A stretch of 64,000 nucleotides of DNA from Saccharopolyspora sp. SCSIO 74807 (GCF_037023755.1 NZ_CP146100.1:2110501-2174500), one strand, 5' to 3'. Positions 43,296-51,960 are shown, counted from the first letter of the stretch. The notes: a model not told the origin generated them from the letters alone. Numbers and translations are program-made.

Positions 43296-44410
43296 GAGGT
43301 GCTCTCCCACAGGTCGCTGTTGCGTGACCGCAGCGCGCTGGTCAGCAGCCGGTTGCGGTACTCGTCGGAAACCCCGGAGTACAGGGCGGTTGTCGAGGCG
43401 TAGGAATGGCCCACCTGGTCCTGGACGAACTTCTCCGGGTAGCCGAACTCGATCAGGTGCGTGACGTAGGAATGGCGCAGGCAATGCAGATCCAGCTCCG
43501 GGTCCAGACCGGCCTCGTCGCGCACGACCGCGAAGAGCTGGTCAATCTTGCGGTAACTCAACCGGCCCCGCCGCTCGGTGATCCACACCGCGGGGTGCTT
43601 GCCGGGGCTAAACAGCGGCCGCAATTCAGCCACCCACTGCTCCAACACCGGCACGACCCAGTCCATCTCCGGCACCAGCAACACCGTGCGCCGCTTCGGC
43701 GGGCCACCCCGTGAGGACTTGCCCCAGCGCACGAACACCCCGCCGAACTGGCCAAACTCCCGCACTTTCGGGTTGCGGCGGAAGTCGACCACATCCAGGC
43801 CCCAGGCCTCGCGGCGTCGCAGTCCGAAGGCATAGATGGTCTTGAGCATCACCGCACCCCGCTGGGCAGCCAGAGCGCCCTTACGGCCTCGGGCCCGGAT
43901 GTGCTCCACCCTGCCGTCAGCGGCGTCGAACAGCTCCTGAACCTCGTCGTAGCTCAACGGCCGACGTCCCGGCCGCCCCTCGAACTCCGCGGCGTGCACG
44001 ACACTGTTCTCCGGATGCAGCAGCTGTCGCGGCACCTCCGCGAACTTCTCGCTGCACAGCTCGGTCCACCCATAACGGGCATCGACCAGGTAGTCGAGAA
44101 ACATCCGCAGGTCCGTCTGATAGCCCCGCGCGGTCGACACCGCGATCGGCCGCGAACCGGACCGCAGGTGATCGAAGAACGCCTCGACCTCACCCACATT
44201 CCACTGCCAGGGGTACAGCTCGGAGAACCGGTGCAGGCGCCGCAGCAGATCAAGCCGCCGCTTGATCGTCTCGTCCCGTAAGAACCGGACACGCTGCTGA
44301 CGCGCCCAACCCTCCAACATCGCCGCGAACACCGCCGGCGCCGGGTCGAGATGCACCACCCCGTCGGTCAGCACCGAGCGCGCGGTACCCGGCAAATCCA
44401 CCTGATCCAC
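43292..44410 (-). CDS. Active tyrosine recombinase of a three-gene module
   Basis: 372 residues. Catalytic residues R198 (FGLRRREAWGLDV), H309-x-x-R312 (HCLRHSYVTHL), H335 (GHSYAST) and Y344 (LYSGVS) are all present, with an N-terminal core-binding domain (30-115). Together with the XRE protein and the zinc-ribbon partner it resembles transposon-type recombinase sets such as Tn554 or RIT elements, and probably brought in the cadmium operon next door. Distinct from the AICE integrase. Confidence 0.9.
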   Translation of the reverse strand: MDQVDLPGTARSVLTDGVVHLDPAPAVFAAMLEGWARQQRVRFLRDETIKRRLDLLRRLHRFSELYPWQWNVGEVEAFFDHLRSGSRPIAVSTARGYQTDLRMFLDYLVDARYGWTELCSEKFAEVPRQLLHPENSVVHAAEFEGRPGRRPLSYDEVQELFDAADGRVEHIRARGRKGALAAQRGAVMLKTIYAFGLRRREAWGLDVVDFRRNPKVREFGQFGGVFVRWGKSSRGGPPKRRTVLLVPEMDWVVPVLEQWVAELRPLFSPGKHPAVWITERRGRLSYRKIDQLFAVVRDEAGLDPELDLHCLRHSYVTHLIEFGYPEKFVQDQVGHSYASTTALYSGVSDEYRNRLLTSALRSRNSDLWESTS

Positions 44411-44561
44411 GATGTTGCATTAAACACAACATTGTGGCTCCTGATCTAGCAGGACTGCTGTTTTCCCTGCACACCCCAACGACGGCAGGAGTCGACCGCG
44501 CGCTACTCTCCCCGCTGACCTGCTGCTCAGCGCGGTATCCAGCGATGCATCAATGTTGCAT
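44411..44561. repeat. ATGTTGCAT direct repeats upstream of the recombinase
   Basis: ATGTTGCAT occurs at 44412-44420 and 44553-44561, and its inverse core CAACAT at 44427-44432, within the AT-rich gap between recombinase start and ligase stop. Could be recombinase core sites or an operator for the XRE protein. Confidence 0.4.
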
Positions 44562-45518
44562 CTATCCCAATTGGTCCTTGATGCGCAGGACGTGGGGGCG
44601 GTGGCGCCAGCGGCCGAACTCGATGGCGGTGTCAGCTTCGATCTCTACGACGATGTCCGGGTGTACGGGTAGGTAGGTGATCGGCTCGGTGCCGGGGAGA
44701 CCGGCGGCTACTCCCGGAAGTTCCCGCGGCTCTGGGTGTTCTTCGTCTGGGCGTAGGGCGGTAGTGAGTTCGGCACGGAGGTTGCTCGGGACTGGCAGGG
44801 AGATGCCGCTCGCGCGCCATCCGGCAGTGGTCGGGTGGCCGAGGACGAGGGTGTCGGGGCCTGCCACGCCGAGCACGACGGCCTCGGTGGTGATCCGGTG
44901 GCGGATCTTGAGCCAGCCGCTTCGGGCGCCAGGGGCGTAGCGGGAGGTCAGCGGCTTGGCCATGACGCCTTCGATGCCCGCCGCAGCGAAGGCGGGGTCC
45001 ATCCATTCCAGGGCGGTACCGCGGTCGGTGGTCATTTCCACGAGCTGGAGGTGCGGCCGTGGCGGGCCGAGCAGGCGTTCCAGCTCGTCGCGGCGTTGCT
45101 CGTAGGGCCACTGGCGCAGGTCGCGGTCCTCGGTGGCGAGCAGGTCGAAGACGACGAGGTACGCCGTGATGCCCGCCCGCGCGCGTCGCTGTGGCCCGCC
45201 CTGCAAGGCGGTGAACTCCAGCCGCCCGTTGTGCAGCGCGACCAGTTCGCCATCGACCACGGCACCCGCGCCGATCTCGGCGACCGCGGCAGAAACCTCC
45301 GGGAACCGGGAAGCCAGCAAAGCACCGCGCCGCGAGTGCAGCACGCCGGTCTCGGCGAACCCGACCGCGCGCCACCCGTCGAGCTTTGGCTCAAACGCCC
45401 AACCCACACCCGTGGGCATGTCCCGCGCACTGTGGGCCACCGCCACCGACACGGGCGGATGCAACACCGCCACGCCCGCAGCGTGCACCGGCTCCCAACA
45501 CCGCGCAGGAGCGACCAT
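44562..45518 (-). CDS. ATP-dependent DNA ligase (LigC/LigD-ligase-domain type)
   Basis: 318 residues. Nucleotidyl-lysine motif EPKLDGWR with K45, DGELVA (89-94), EGVMAKPL and GWLKIR complete the nucleotidyltransferase motifs, followed by an OB fold ending VEIEADTAIEFGRWRHRPH. It resembles the stand-alone actinobacterial ligases of end-joining or base-excision repair. As cargo of an AICE it may seal the element circle or repair transferred DNA. A second, decayed copy of its 3' end lies at 14853-14912. Confidence 0.9.
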   Translation of the reverse strand: MVAPARCWEPVHAAGVAVLHPPVSVAVAHSARDMPTGVGWAFEPKLDGWRAVGFAETGVLHSRRGALLASRFPEVSAAVAEIGAGAVVDGELVALHNGRLEFTALQGGPQRRARAGITAYLVVFDLLATEDRDLRQWPYEQRRDELERLLGPPRPHLQLVEMTTDRGTALEWMDPAFAAAGIEGVMAKPLTSRYAPGARSGWLKIRHRITTEAVVLGVAGPDTLVLGHPTTAGWRASGISLPVPSNLRAELTTALRPDEEHPEPRELPGVAAGLPGTEPITYLPVHPDIVVEIEADTAIEFGRWRHRPHVLRIKDQLG

Positions 45519-45909
45519 TTACCCTGCTCACTACCGTGTTCGGCCTGCTGGGGAGCTGGCCGTCGCGGTCACGCGGGCCGGCCGGTGCACCCCGGCGCGG
45601 CCCGCCCTCATTCGCCGACGCCACGTCCAACAACGCTGCTCCCGGCGAGCTGACGGAGGAAAGTGGGAGATCAGGCAGAGTTCCTGTAGAAGCCCCATCC
45701 TCGTAGATGGTTCCGGGCTGGGCAGGTGGGGGAATGCCCGCCCGGAACCGCCACTGATCGTGACCAGTAGGGAATGACGTTGCCAAGAGTCGACGATCCG
45801 TAAGGCAGCGGCCTTTCATCATTTGTGGCTATTGACGTCACAAGCAGGCACAGGGCAGCGCTCGGATAACGCTCGATGGGGTGGATCTGGAGGAAGTTTC
45901 TAGTCCTGC
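45519..45909. other. 391-bp region without a recognised gene
   Basis: Holds the promoter side of the ligase. A strong hairpin (GGTTCCGGG 45709-45717 with CCCGGAACC 45741-45749, extended inward by GGGCA/TGCCC) is the only clear structure; it lacks a U run. No convincing open frame. Confidence 0.5.
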
Positions 45910-46116
45910 ATGTCCACAAATGATCTGGTATGGGCGAATCACCACGGTCGGGGCGGTGGTTGGTTCGACGCGCGTGTTGCGCACTGCGTGGTGTGTGGAA
46001 CAACGCCCGGGGCGGCTCTGGCGAGCTTGGGGTGCGCCAGAGCTGCCCTGCTCACGAGCGCGTGCTCGCCTGCTGCCGGACAGAGCCGTGACCTGGCCGA
46101 AAGGAAGTCATCGTGA
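45910..46116 (+). CDS. 68-residue hypothetical protein
   Basis: ATG 45910; a GGAGGAA site lies about 14 bases upstream, rather far. The product opens MSTNDLVWANHHGRGGGWFD and has CVVCGTTPGAALASLGCARA, a possible metal-binding CxxC. Its stop overlaps the GTG start of the next gene (GTGA), which supports translation of both. Not recognised. Confidence 0.45.
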   Translation: MSTNDLVWANHHGRGGGWFDARVAHCVVCGTTPGAALASLGCARAALLTSACSPAAGQSRDLAERKSS

Positions 46117-46337
46117 TCGAGCAGACCGACGTGGATCTTGTTGTCGAGTTGCGCTCCCTATTGCTACTTGCTGAAACCGACGAGAACGAGGCGTTGGATC
46201 GGCTGCACGCGCTCATCGACACCCATGGGCGCGCCACTGTGGGTGCGGCGTTGACCGTCGCGGCCCCGACCGAACTTGCCAGATTGGCCGCTCCGGACAC
46301 GGCCCGCATCCCTGAACAGCCGAGCACAAAGGCTTAG
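46113..46337 (+). CDS. 74-residue hypothetical helical protein
   Basis: GTG 46113 follows AAAGGAAG. The sequence (MIEQTDVDLVVELRSLLLLA ... RLHALIDTHGRATVGAALTV) is acidic and alpha-helical without a known motif. Coupled to the preceding small gene. Confidence 0.55.
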   Translation: MIEQTDVDLVVELRSLLLLAETDENEALDRLHALIDTHGRATVGAALTVAAPTELARLAAPDTARIPEQPSTKA

Positions 46338-46599
46338 GGTGCGCGGGGGCCGGTTGCCCCTGCATCTGATCCACAACACCGGCAGAAGCAGTGACGTTCC
46401 CGGGCAACCGGCCCCATCCCAGCGTACCGACACCGACCCCGCTGATTCCTCGAAATACGGGTGCGAGCGGGCCAACCACCCCAACGGCTGGACACGTCAA
46501 CGCAACGCCGTACCCGGTTGGCGGAGGTGAACACCTCCGGCCTCATTTGTCAGGAAGCGCGTCTTCTGCGGCGGGGTCTCTCGTTGATGTTCGTGCTGA

Positions 46600-47052
46600 G
46601 TGGAAGCCCACCGAGTGTCAGCGGGGACCGCCCCTTTGGAGCGAGGACGTCGGCATGACCTTGCGGTCGTCGTCAACGCGACGTTCCCTGGCGATGTGAG
46701 CGGGGAACTAGATGATCCGATCGAGTCGTGTCGCCTTGCTGCTGCCGCACTGCGGTCCGCAGCCAGATCGGGCTACTTGCGTGTCGCGATCCCCCTGGAC
46801 GAGCTACGGGAGATTTCCGAACGGCTGTGTGACGTCACGAACTCGCTTTATGATCTCTCTACGGTGCTGTCCGAGCAGTCGTTGCACCGGGAAGAAGCTG
46901 CCGACCGTGAACAACGCGGGACGGAAACCCCGTTGACGCACGCTGTCGCCGCGGTGGCCGGGCTACACGGCGCCCTCGGAGAGGCATCGGTCCATGCGTC
47001 GAAGTTCCGGCACGCTCTCGTGCGCAGTAACGGCCCGGGCACCGAGGATTAG
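46600..47052 (+). CDS. Hypothetical protein, start uncertain
   Basis: Up to 150 residues from a GTG at 46600; a TTG near residue 13 or an internal GTG could be the true start. The central part is helical (YLRVAIPLDELREISERLCD VTNSLYDL) and looks like a coiled-coil dimer. No family recognised. It lies near the right end of the AICE. Confidence 0.45.
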   Translation: MEAHRVSAGTAPLERGRRHDLAVVVNATFPGDVSGELDDPIESCRLAAAALRSAARSGYLRVAIPLDELREISERLCDVTNSLYDLSTVLSEQSLHREEAADREQRGTETPLTHAVAAVAGLHGALGEASVHASKFRHALVRSNGPGTED

Positions 47053-47260
47053 CCCGGCAAGAAGCTCCGTGAGTGAGCTGTGTTGCGAGTTTCCGCTGAC
47101 CGGGGCACAGCAGGGCAAGCTGGCTACGTCACTCGTATGCGCGTACCCAACCGCTTCCAGCGCGGCCAGGATCGCTGGTTCCTCCGGGCGGTTGGTGGCG
47201 CCTACCCGCGCGACGAGGGGCCGCGCGGGCAAGGCGCATCAAGCATCACCGATGCTCCGC

Positions 47261-47467
47261 TCACCAGCTGTGCTTCTGCAGGTCGCTGGCGCGAACCTCC
47301 TCTGTGTAGCCGTTGTCGAACTTCACGGTGGCGTACGAGTCGAACAGTCCTGTGCGGGTATCGACGACCTCGCCACTGGTGCCCTGTCGTACGTGGCTGC
47401 CGAAGATCCCGCTGCCGCCAACGTCGGTGTTCGCCACAACCTGATCGTGGTTCTCCCAGTTCCCCAT
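47261..47467 (-). CDS. 68-residue hypothetical protein near the right end of the AICE
   Basis: ATG 47467 with a GGGAGAG about 12 bases upstream. Product begins MGNWENHDQVVANTDVGGSG and ends NGYTEEVRASDLQKHSW; the middle (GEVVDTRTGLFDSYATVKFD) suggests a small SH3-like beta barrel. Not recognised further. Confidence 0.55.
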   Translation of the reverse strand: MGNWENHDQVVANTDVGGSGIFGSHVRQGTSGEVVDTRTGLFDSYATVKFDNGYTEEVRASDLQKHSW

Positions 47468-47572
47468 GCGACGCAGTCTCTCCCGGCGGTCAAGACAAGG
47501 CGCCGTCCCCATGTGGTCCCCTGTGGACCTGAAGGCAAACGAAACCGCAGCTCGCACCGGGTCTGTTCGGCC

Positions 47573-47632
47573 GACTGTAAATCAGCCGCGCAAGCTTCAA
47601 AGGTTCGAATCCTCTACCCGGCACACCAGCCA
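47573..47632 (+). repeat. att copy 4, right end of the island
   Basis: Matches the tRNA-Tyr 3' end from GACTGTAAATCAGCC onward, with one G-to-A change in the T arm (TTCAAAGG). The sequence that follows (CCAGCCAC, then CCGGTGACCTGC) resembles the native tRNA downstream flank at 13240-13262, so the ancestral chromosome resumes here. Confidence 0.9.
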
Positions 47633-47638
47633 CGACGC

Positions 47639-47667
47639 CCCGGTGACCTGCCGAAACGGTCACCGGG
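47639..47667 (+). terminator. Hairpin right of att copy 4
   Basis: CCCGGTGACC (47639-47648) pairs with GGTCACCGGG (47658-47667), counterpart of the tRNA-Tyr terminator at 13246, probably the original terminator displaced by the island. Confidence 0.65.
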
Positions 47668-47702
47668 TCATTGTGCGCTGTCCGACAAGGAAATCCGCTG
47701 TG

Positions 47703-47936
47703 ATGGGTCTCGCGCGTAAACCCGCTGCACGTCCGTTGAGCGTCGTCCTGTCCGGTGTGGCCGTGTTCGTCGCGGGACTCGTGTGGTCCTTATCGGTCCA
47801 CACTCCCGGCACGGGGGTTCACTTCGGAGCCGCAACACTGATCACGATGGGCGAACTCGCCATCCTCATCGGGATCGTGATCGGAATCAGAGCGTTCATC
47901 ACGTCACGCCGCCGCAAGGACACCGACGACCCCTGA
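47703..47936 (+). CDS. Small two-helix membrane protein
   Basis: 77 residues from ATG 47703 (AAGGAAA upstream; a GTG one codon earlier is possible). Two hydrophobic helices (about 12-30 and 42-65) separated by a short loop, with a basic C-terminal tail (TSRRRKDTDDP). No family recognised. First gene after the island. Confidence 0.6.
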   Translation: MGLARKPAARPLSVVLSGVAVFVAGLVWSLSVHTPGTGVHFGAATLITMGELAILIGIVIGIRAFITSRRRKDTDDP

Positions 47937-48132
47937 CTCCTTCGCCGGGAGTTCTGGTGGCACGGGGTCCGATCAGCAGGCTGCGGGAGGCTCCTGCACC
48001 GCTCTCGCGAACGGATTACTCGCTGATTAGCGAGCTCTCGCACCCCGAGGCGGGGAGCATGGTCGCGGTGAGATGCCGGGAGGTCGGCGAAATCGGGCGC
48101 CGCCTCGGCGTCGAGTTGAAACACTCGACGCC

Positions 48133-48831
48133 ATGATGTCGCCGCTGGCCCCCGGTCGTTACCTCGACAGCATCGCCGTGGACGGCGCCGAGATCGGCCG
48201 GCTGTGCCGGTTGCACCCTGCGCAGACCGTGCCGAGCTGTCCGGACTGGACCGGCGCGGATCTGCTCGCGCACCTGACCGGTTTCACCCGCTGGCTGCGC
48301 GGCTTGTACGACGGGAAGGGCGACATCGCGGCTCCGGTTCCCGTTATCGATCCCGGGGCTTGCACGCTGGAGTGGGATCGGACTCTCGAGGAGCTGCTCT
48401 CGCTGCTGCGCGGGACCGATCCGCAGGCAGCGGTGCCGAACTGGTCGATCGGGCCGCAGACCGCGAAGTTTTGGCTGCGCCGCTGCGCGCAGGACGTGGC
48501 GATTCACCGCTGGGACGCGGCGCGGCTGATCAGTCGCAGTCCGGACCCGGTGCCTGCCGACATCGCGCTCGACGGCGTCGATGAGTACCTGCACGTGTTC
48601 ATCGGCACCGCGCTCGCCGGTGGCGCGACACCCGAGGCGGAGGCCACGATCGTCCTCGAAATGACCGATCTCGACCGGCACGTCCGCCGCGATCTGCCGC
48701 GCCCGGGCCCGGTGACCACCCTGCGCGGCGCTGCTTCCGACCTGCTGCTCGGACTGTGGCACCGGCGTGACCCGCTGGGCCTGTTCGTCAGCGGCGACCG
48801 GGAGCTCGTCGCCGCGTGGCCGCGCATTTGA
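48133..48831 (+). CDS. Mycothiol-dependent maleylpyruvate isomerase family protein
   Basis: 232 residues. The N-terminal DinB-like MDMPI domain is recognisable (CPDWTGADLLAHLTGFTRWL with the conserved Trp and His, and FWLRRCAQDVAIHRWDA carrying the second and third metal-type His positions), and a C-terminal domain follows. Family members use mycothiol as cofactor for isomerisation or transfer. Substrate unknown; not in a catabolic operon. ATG 48133 or 48136. Confidence 0.8.
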   Translation: MMSPLAPGRYLDSIAVDGAEIGRLCRLHPAQTVPSCPDWTGADLLAHLTGFTRWLRGLYDGKGDIAAPVPVIDPGACTLEWDRTLEELLSLLRGTDPQAAVPNWSIGPQTAKFWLRRCAQDVAIHRWDAARLISRSPDPVPADIALDGVDEYLHVFIGTALAGGATPEAEATIVLEMTDLDRHVRRDLPRPGPVTTLRGAASDLLLGLWHRRDPLGLFVSGDRELVAAWPRI

Positions 48832-49087
48832 TTCGGACGGGCGCCGTCAGCTTGGACTCGTATCTTGCCGGCAAGGTCTCGACCTGCGCCGCGGGTGAAT
48901 CGGTCATTGTGGCCGGTGTCGGTGCAGCTGGGGAACAGCGCGCCTGCCGGCGCCATTTCAGCAGTGCTCGCGTTCCTTTCCGCGGTGGTGAACGTGTGCA
49001 AGCACGAGAACGGCTCGAGCTACGTGTACTTGATCGGTGCGCCGCCGTTCACGCCGGTGGTCTGCAATCCGTTCGGGCAACGGCGCT

Positions 49088-49456
49088 ATGAGTCATCCGG
49101 TCAAACAACGGATCGCGGTCGGCGTGCTGCTCGTGCTCTGCGGCGGTGTTGTGGCGTTGGCTGCGCTGAACCTGTTCGACTTGATCAGAACACCGAACTT
49201 GGTCGTTGCGGGCGCGGCAATCGTCGTGAGCCTCGTGGTGCTGGGCCTGGTCATGGGGTGGGTGCCAACTCGGCGACGCCGCAATTGGTCAGCACCCCCG
49301 AGACGTCGGCTAGAACGAGCTCAGCGAAGCTGTGCATTGTCTGATTCGTCGGTGTTCGGGGCGGTGCAGCGCTGGGTGCGCTGCAGTCGGTCACGGGGTG
49401 CCATCACTCGCGTGACCTGCGAGAGGACTCCGCAGGTTGGCCCAACGAGTGGGTGA
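49088..49456 (+). CDS. Small membrane protein, C-terminus uncertain
   Basis: 122 residues from ATG 49088. Two membrane helices (about 9-30 and 37-58) then a basic, low-complexity tail that may not be coding in origin. No ribosome site is obvious. The 255 bp before it holds nothing recognised. Confidence 0.4.
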   Translation: MSHPVKQRIAVGVLLVLCGGVVALAALNLFDLIRTPNLVVAGAAIVVSLVVLGLVMGWVPTRRRRNWSAPPRRRLERAQRSCALSDSSVFGAVQRWVRCSRSRGAITRVTCERTPQVGPTSG

Positions 49457-49659
49457 CAACCGGACGCCGCCGTTGCTACGCCCGGTGGTGAGGTTCACCG
49501 CCAGCTGGGTGGACACATCCTCGGCGGAGCTCGGAGACTGGGAACCAAGACAGCCGACAGCGACCTCCACCGCGACCGACTGTCTCTTCTTTTGAGCAAA
49601 GCCTGTATCGATTCAGCAATGGCGCTGCCTCATCACTCCGCTTCCCCGAGAGGAGAACT

Positions 49660-50940
49660 GTGCCCATAGCGCTGCTCGCACTCGCCCTCGGCGCATTCGG
49701 TATCGGCACGACCGAATTCGTCATGATGGGCGTGCTGCCGCAGGCCGCCGCCGACCTCGGCGTTTCGATATCCACTGCCGGGAACCTGATCACCGGCTAC
49801 GCGCTGGGGGTCGTGATCGGGGCGCCGACCCTCACGCTGCTGGGCAACCGGCTACCCAGGAAGACCGTCCTGATGGGAACCATGGGGCTGTTCACCGCGG
49901 GCAATGCGCTGTTCGCGCTGGCGCCGAGCGCCGGAGTGGGCATGGCGTTCCGCTTCGTGGCCGGGCTGCCGCACGGCGCCTTCTTCGGCGTCGGGGCCGT
50001 GGTCGCAGCCGGCCTCGTGCGCAAGGCCGACCGGGCCAAGGCCGTTTCGATGATGTTCATGGGCCTGACGCTGGCCAACGTCGTCGGCGTCCCGCTGGGC
50101 ACGCTGCTGGGCCAGCAGGTCGGCTGGCGCGCCACGTTCGCCGTCGTCGCCGCGGTCGGCGTCCTCGCCATCGCCGCCATCGCCCGCTTGCTGCCCGCCA
50201 TGGGCAGGCCGGGGCCGGAGGAGACCTCGGTGCGCGGCCAGCTCGCCGCCTTCCGCAAGCCGCAGGTGTGGCTGGCGCTGGCGATCGTCACCTTCGGTCT
50301 GGGCGGCACGTTCGCGTGCCTGAGCTACCTGACGCCCATCCTCACCGGCGTGTCCGGTTACTCCGAGACCGGCGCGACGGTGCTGCTGATGGTGGCCGGG
50401 CTCGGCATGACGGTCGGCAACGTCCTCGGCGGCCGGGTGGCCGACAAGGCGCTGGTGCCCGGCCTCTACGCCGCGCTGATCGGCGTCGCGGCGGTGCTCG
50501 GTGCGTTCACGGTCACTTCGGGCAACCAGGTGGCCGCCGCGGTGACGGTCTTCCTGATCGGTGTCGGCGGCTTCATGGTCGCGCCGATCATGCAAGCGAT
50601 GATCATGGAGAAGGCCGGTGGAACGCCGCTGCTGGTCTCGGCGGCCGTGCAGTCCGCCTTCAACATCGCGAACTCCATCGGCGCCTGCCTGGGCGGTCTC
50701 GCCATCGCCCACGGGCTCGGGCTGACCGGTCCCAGCATGGTCGGGTCCGCGTTGACCATGCTCGGGCTGGGGCTGGCCGTGGTGTCGGCGAGCGTGGACC
50801 GCAAGGTCCCCGCCCGGTCGGTGTCCGACGAGTCGGTGTCCGAGGAGGCCGCGTCCGAGGAGACGGTGGCCGAGGGGTCCGGGACCGACGAGCTCGCGCC
50901 GGCCCGGCCGCAGCGCGAACCGGAGCTGGCCGCGGTCTGA
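49660..50940 (+). CDS. MFS transporter, drug:H+ antiporter-1 (AraJ-like) type
   Basis: 426 residues from a GTG behind GAGAGGAGAA. Twelve membrane helices, with the family motif GIGTTEFVMMGVLP in helix 1 and GNRLPRKT in the loop 2-3. Probably exports sugars, arabinose-like compounds or drugs. The last 40 residues are Ser/Glu-rich with near repeats (SVSDESVSEEAASEETV), an acidic cytoplasmic tail unusual for the family. Confidence 0.9.
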   Translation: MPIALLALALGAFGIGTTEFVMMGVLPQAAADLGVSISTAGNLITGYALGVVIGAPTLTLLGNRLPRKTVLMGTMGLFTAGNALFALAPSAGVGMAFRFVAGLPHGAFFGVGAVVAAGLVRKADRAKAVSMMFMGLTLANVVGVPLGTLLGQQVGWRATFAVVAAVGVLAIAAIARLLPAMGRPGPEETSVRGQLAAFRKPQVWLALAIVTFGLGGTFACLSYLTPILTGVSGYSETGATVLLMVAGLGMTVGNVLGGRVADKALVPGLYAALIGVAAVLGAFTVTSGNQVAAAVTVFLIGVGGFMVAPIMQAMIMEKAGGTPLLVSAAVQSAFNIANSIGACLGGLAIAHGLGLTGPSMVGSALTMLGLGLAVVSASVDRKVPARSVSDESVSEEAASEETVAEGSGTDELAPARPQREPELAAV

Positions 50941-50953
50941 GCGGCGAATTCAC

Positions 50954-50985
50954 GAATGGCGGGCGGCTGCGGTCGCCCGCCATTC
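50954..50985 (+). terminator. Terminator of the MFS gene
   Basis: Perfect 12-bp arms GAATGGCGGGCG (50954-50965) and CGCCCGCCATTC (50974-50985), 14 bases past the stop. Confidence 0.75.
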
Positions 50986-51102
50986 GGCTGTTCGCGCCCG
51001 GTGCAGCCCGTTTCCGTTTCCCCGGATCAGCCCTCTCTGCGATCGGCTTGGTTGTTCTAAAGTGCGGTGCAGCTCGGGGGATGCCATGTCGAGGGGGAAC
51101 GC

Positions 51103-51960
51103 GTGGACAGTCCGTGGGGACTGAACGGCCCGGATTACCTGCTGGCGTACGCGCTGGTCCTGGCCATGTTGTGCGTATGCCTGTTCGCGGTCCGCGCGCA
51201 GGCGAAGGAGAAGCAGGTCTGGGCGGGCGAGAAAACGGATCCCGGTCTCTACGCCAGGGCATACCTCAACGGCGCGTCGGGACGGGTGGCCGACACCGCG
51301 TTGGCGGGATTGATCGAACTCGGGGCGGTTCGGGTGAACCGGCGCCGCGAGCTCTACAGCACCGGCCGCAGGCCCGCCGACGACGTGCAGCGCCAACTGC
51401 TGGAGGGGCTCGGTGACCGCAGCACCGTCAGCCGAGTTCGCGCGCAGTTCAAGGAGAGCGAGTACTGCGACTCGCTGCTGCACCTGCTGCGCGAAGACCG
51501 CCTGATCGTCTCCGCCCGCCATCGCACGATGTTGCTGGTCCTGCTGTGGGGCTTTCCGGTGTTGATGCTGATCAACGTGGTGCGGGCGGTCAACGGGGCA
51601 GAGCTCGGCTTCCCGATCGGCGGCCTGATCATCGAGTTGGCGATCACGCTTTTCGTGTGGCTGTTCGCGGCCGGGAAATGCGGGCACCCGATGCCCACGG
51701 ACGCCGGGGACGCCGTTGTGCGGCCGAGCACGGGCAAGCACGCCGAGAGCGGCACGCAGGACCACGCTTCCCGGTTGCCGGAGGATGACGCCGCCAACCA
51801 GGTCGCCGCGTACGGCCTGAGCGCCTACCCGGACCGGACGATCGCGGAGCTGCTGGAGCCGCCGAACTCCGCTCGCGGCGGACGAGCGGGCGGCGTCGGT
51901 GGTGGCGGTGGCTGCGGCGGTGGCGGTGGTGGTGGCTGCGGCGGAGGAGGCGGCGGTTGA
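51103..51960 (+). CDS. TIGR04222-type membrane protein with Gly/Cys C-terminal tail
   Basis: 285 residues from a GTG at 51103. One N-terminal helix (about 10-28), a soluble middle (RAYLNGASGRVADTALAGLI), two helices (about 145-190), and a tail of almost only Gly with two Cys. The tail has the look of a substrate for the DUF692/MNIO enzyme encoded by the next gene, which overlaps by four bases (start at 51957). MNIO enzymes oxidise cysteines in precursor peptides; this protein is therefore a likely membrane-anchored precursor or peptide-bearing target. That link is inferred. Confidence 0.8.
   Translation: MDSPWGLNGPDYLLAYALVLAMLCVCLFAVRAQAKEKQVWAGEKTDPGLYARAYLNGASGRVADTALAGLIELGAVRVNRRRELYSTGRRPADDVQRQLLEGLGDRSTVSRVRAQFKESEYCDSLLHLLREDRLIVSARHRTMLLVLLWGFPVLMLINVVRAVNGAELGFPIGGLIIELAITLFVWLFAAGKCGHPMPTDAGDAVVRPSTGKHAESGTQDHASRLPEDDAANQVAAYGLSAYPDRTIAELLEPPNSARGGRAGGVGGGGGCGGGGGGGCGGGGGG

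Larger units (their letters stand above)
40771..44410 (-). mobile_element. Three-gene recombinase module, probable nested transposon core
   Basis: Recombinase, XRE protein and zinc-ribbon partner overlap end to end and read leftward toward the convergent metal-resistance operon. Ends of the unit are not certain; the direct repeat ATGTTGCAT at 44412-44420 and 44553-44561 may mark the right end. Confidence 0.55.
18053..47632. mobile_element. Actinomycete integrative and conjugative element (AICE) with cargo, segment III
   Basis: Bounded by att copies 3 and 4. It encodes the AICE core (integrase, excisionase, primase-polymerase and DUF3631 replication proteins, FtsK-like Tra, Spd-like proteins, NUDIX, XRE regulator) at 18.2-30.5 kb and cargo at 30.5-47.5 kb. 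Core genes are packed with ATGA/TGATG overlaps and face the integrase. All core functions look intact, so it may still excise. Confidence 0.85.

Noticed and set aside
45709-45749. Strong hairpin as terminator
   Set aside because: No gene ends just before it on either strand and it lacks a U run; recorded only within the intergenic description.
46391-46699. Pro/Thr-rich plus-strand frame
   Set aside because: No ribosome site and overlaps the better frame at 46600; kept out as unsupported.
48838-49087. Frame with CKHENGSSYVYLIGAPP
   Set aside because: Runs into the next gene in another frame; no start with a ribosome site and no family.
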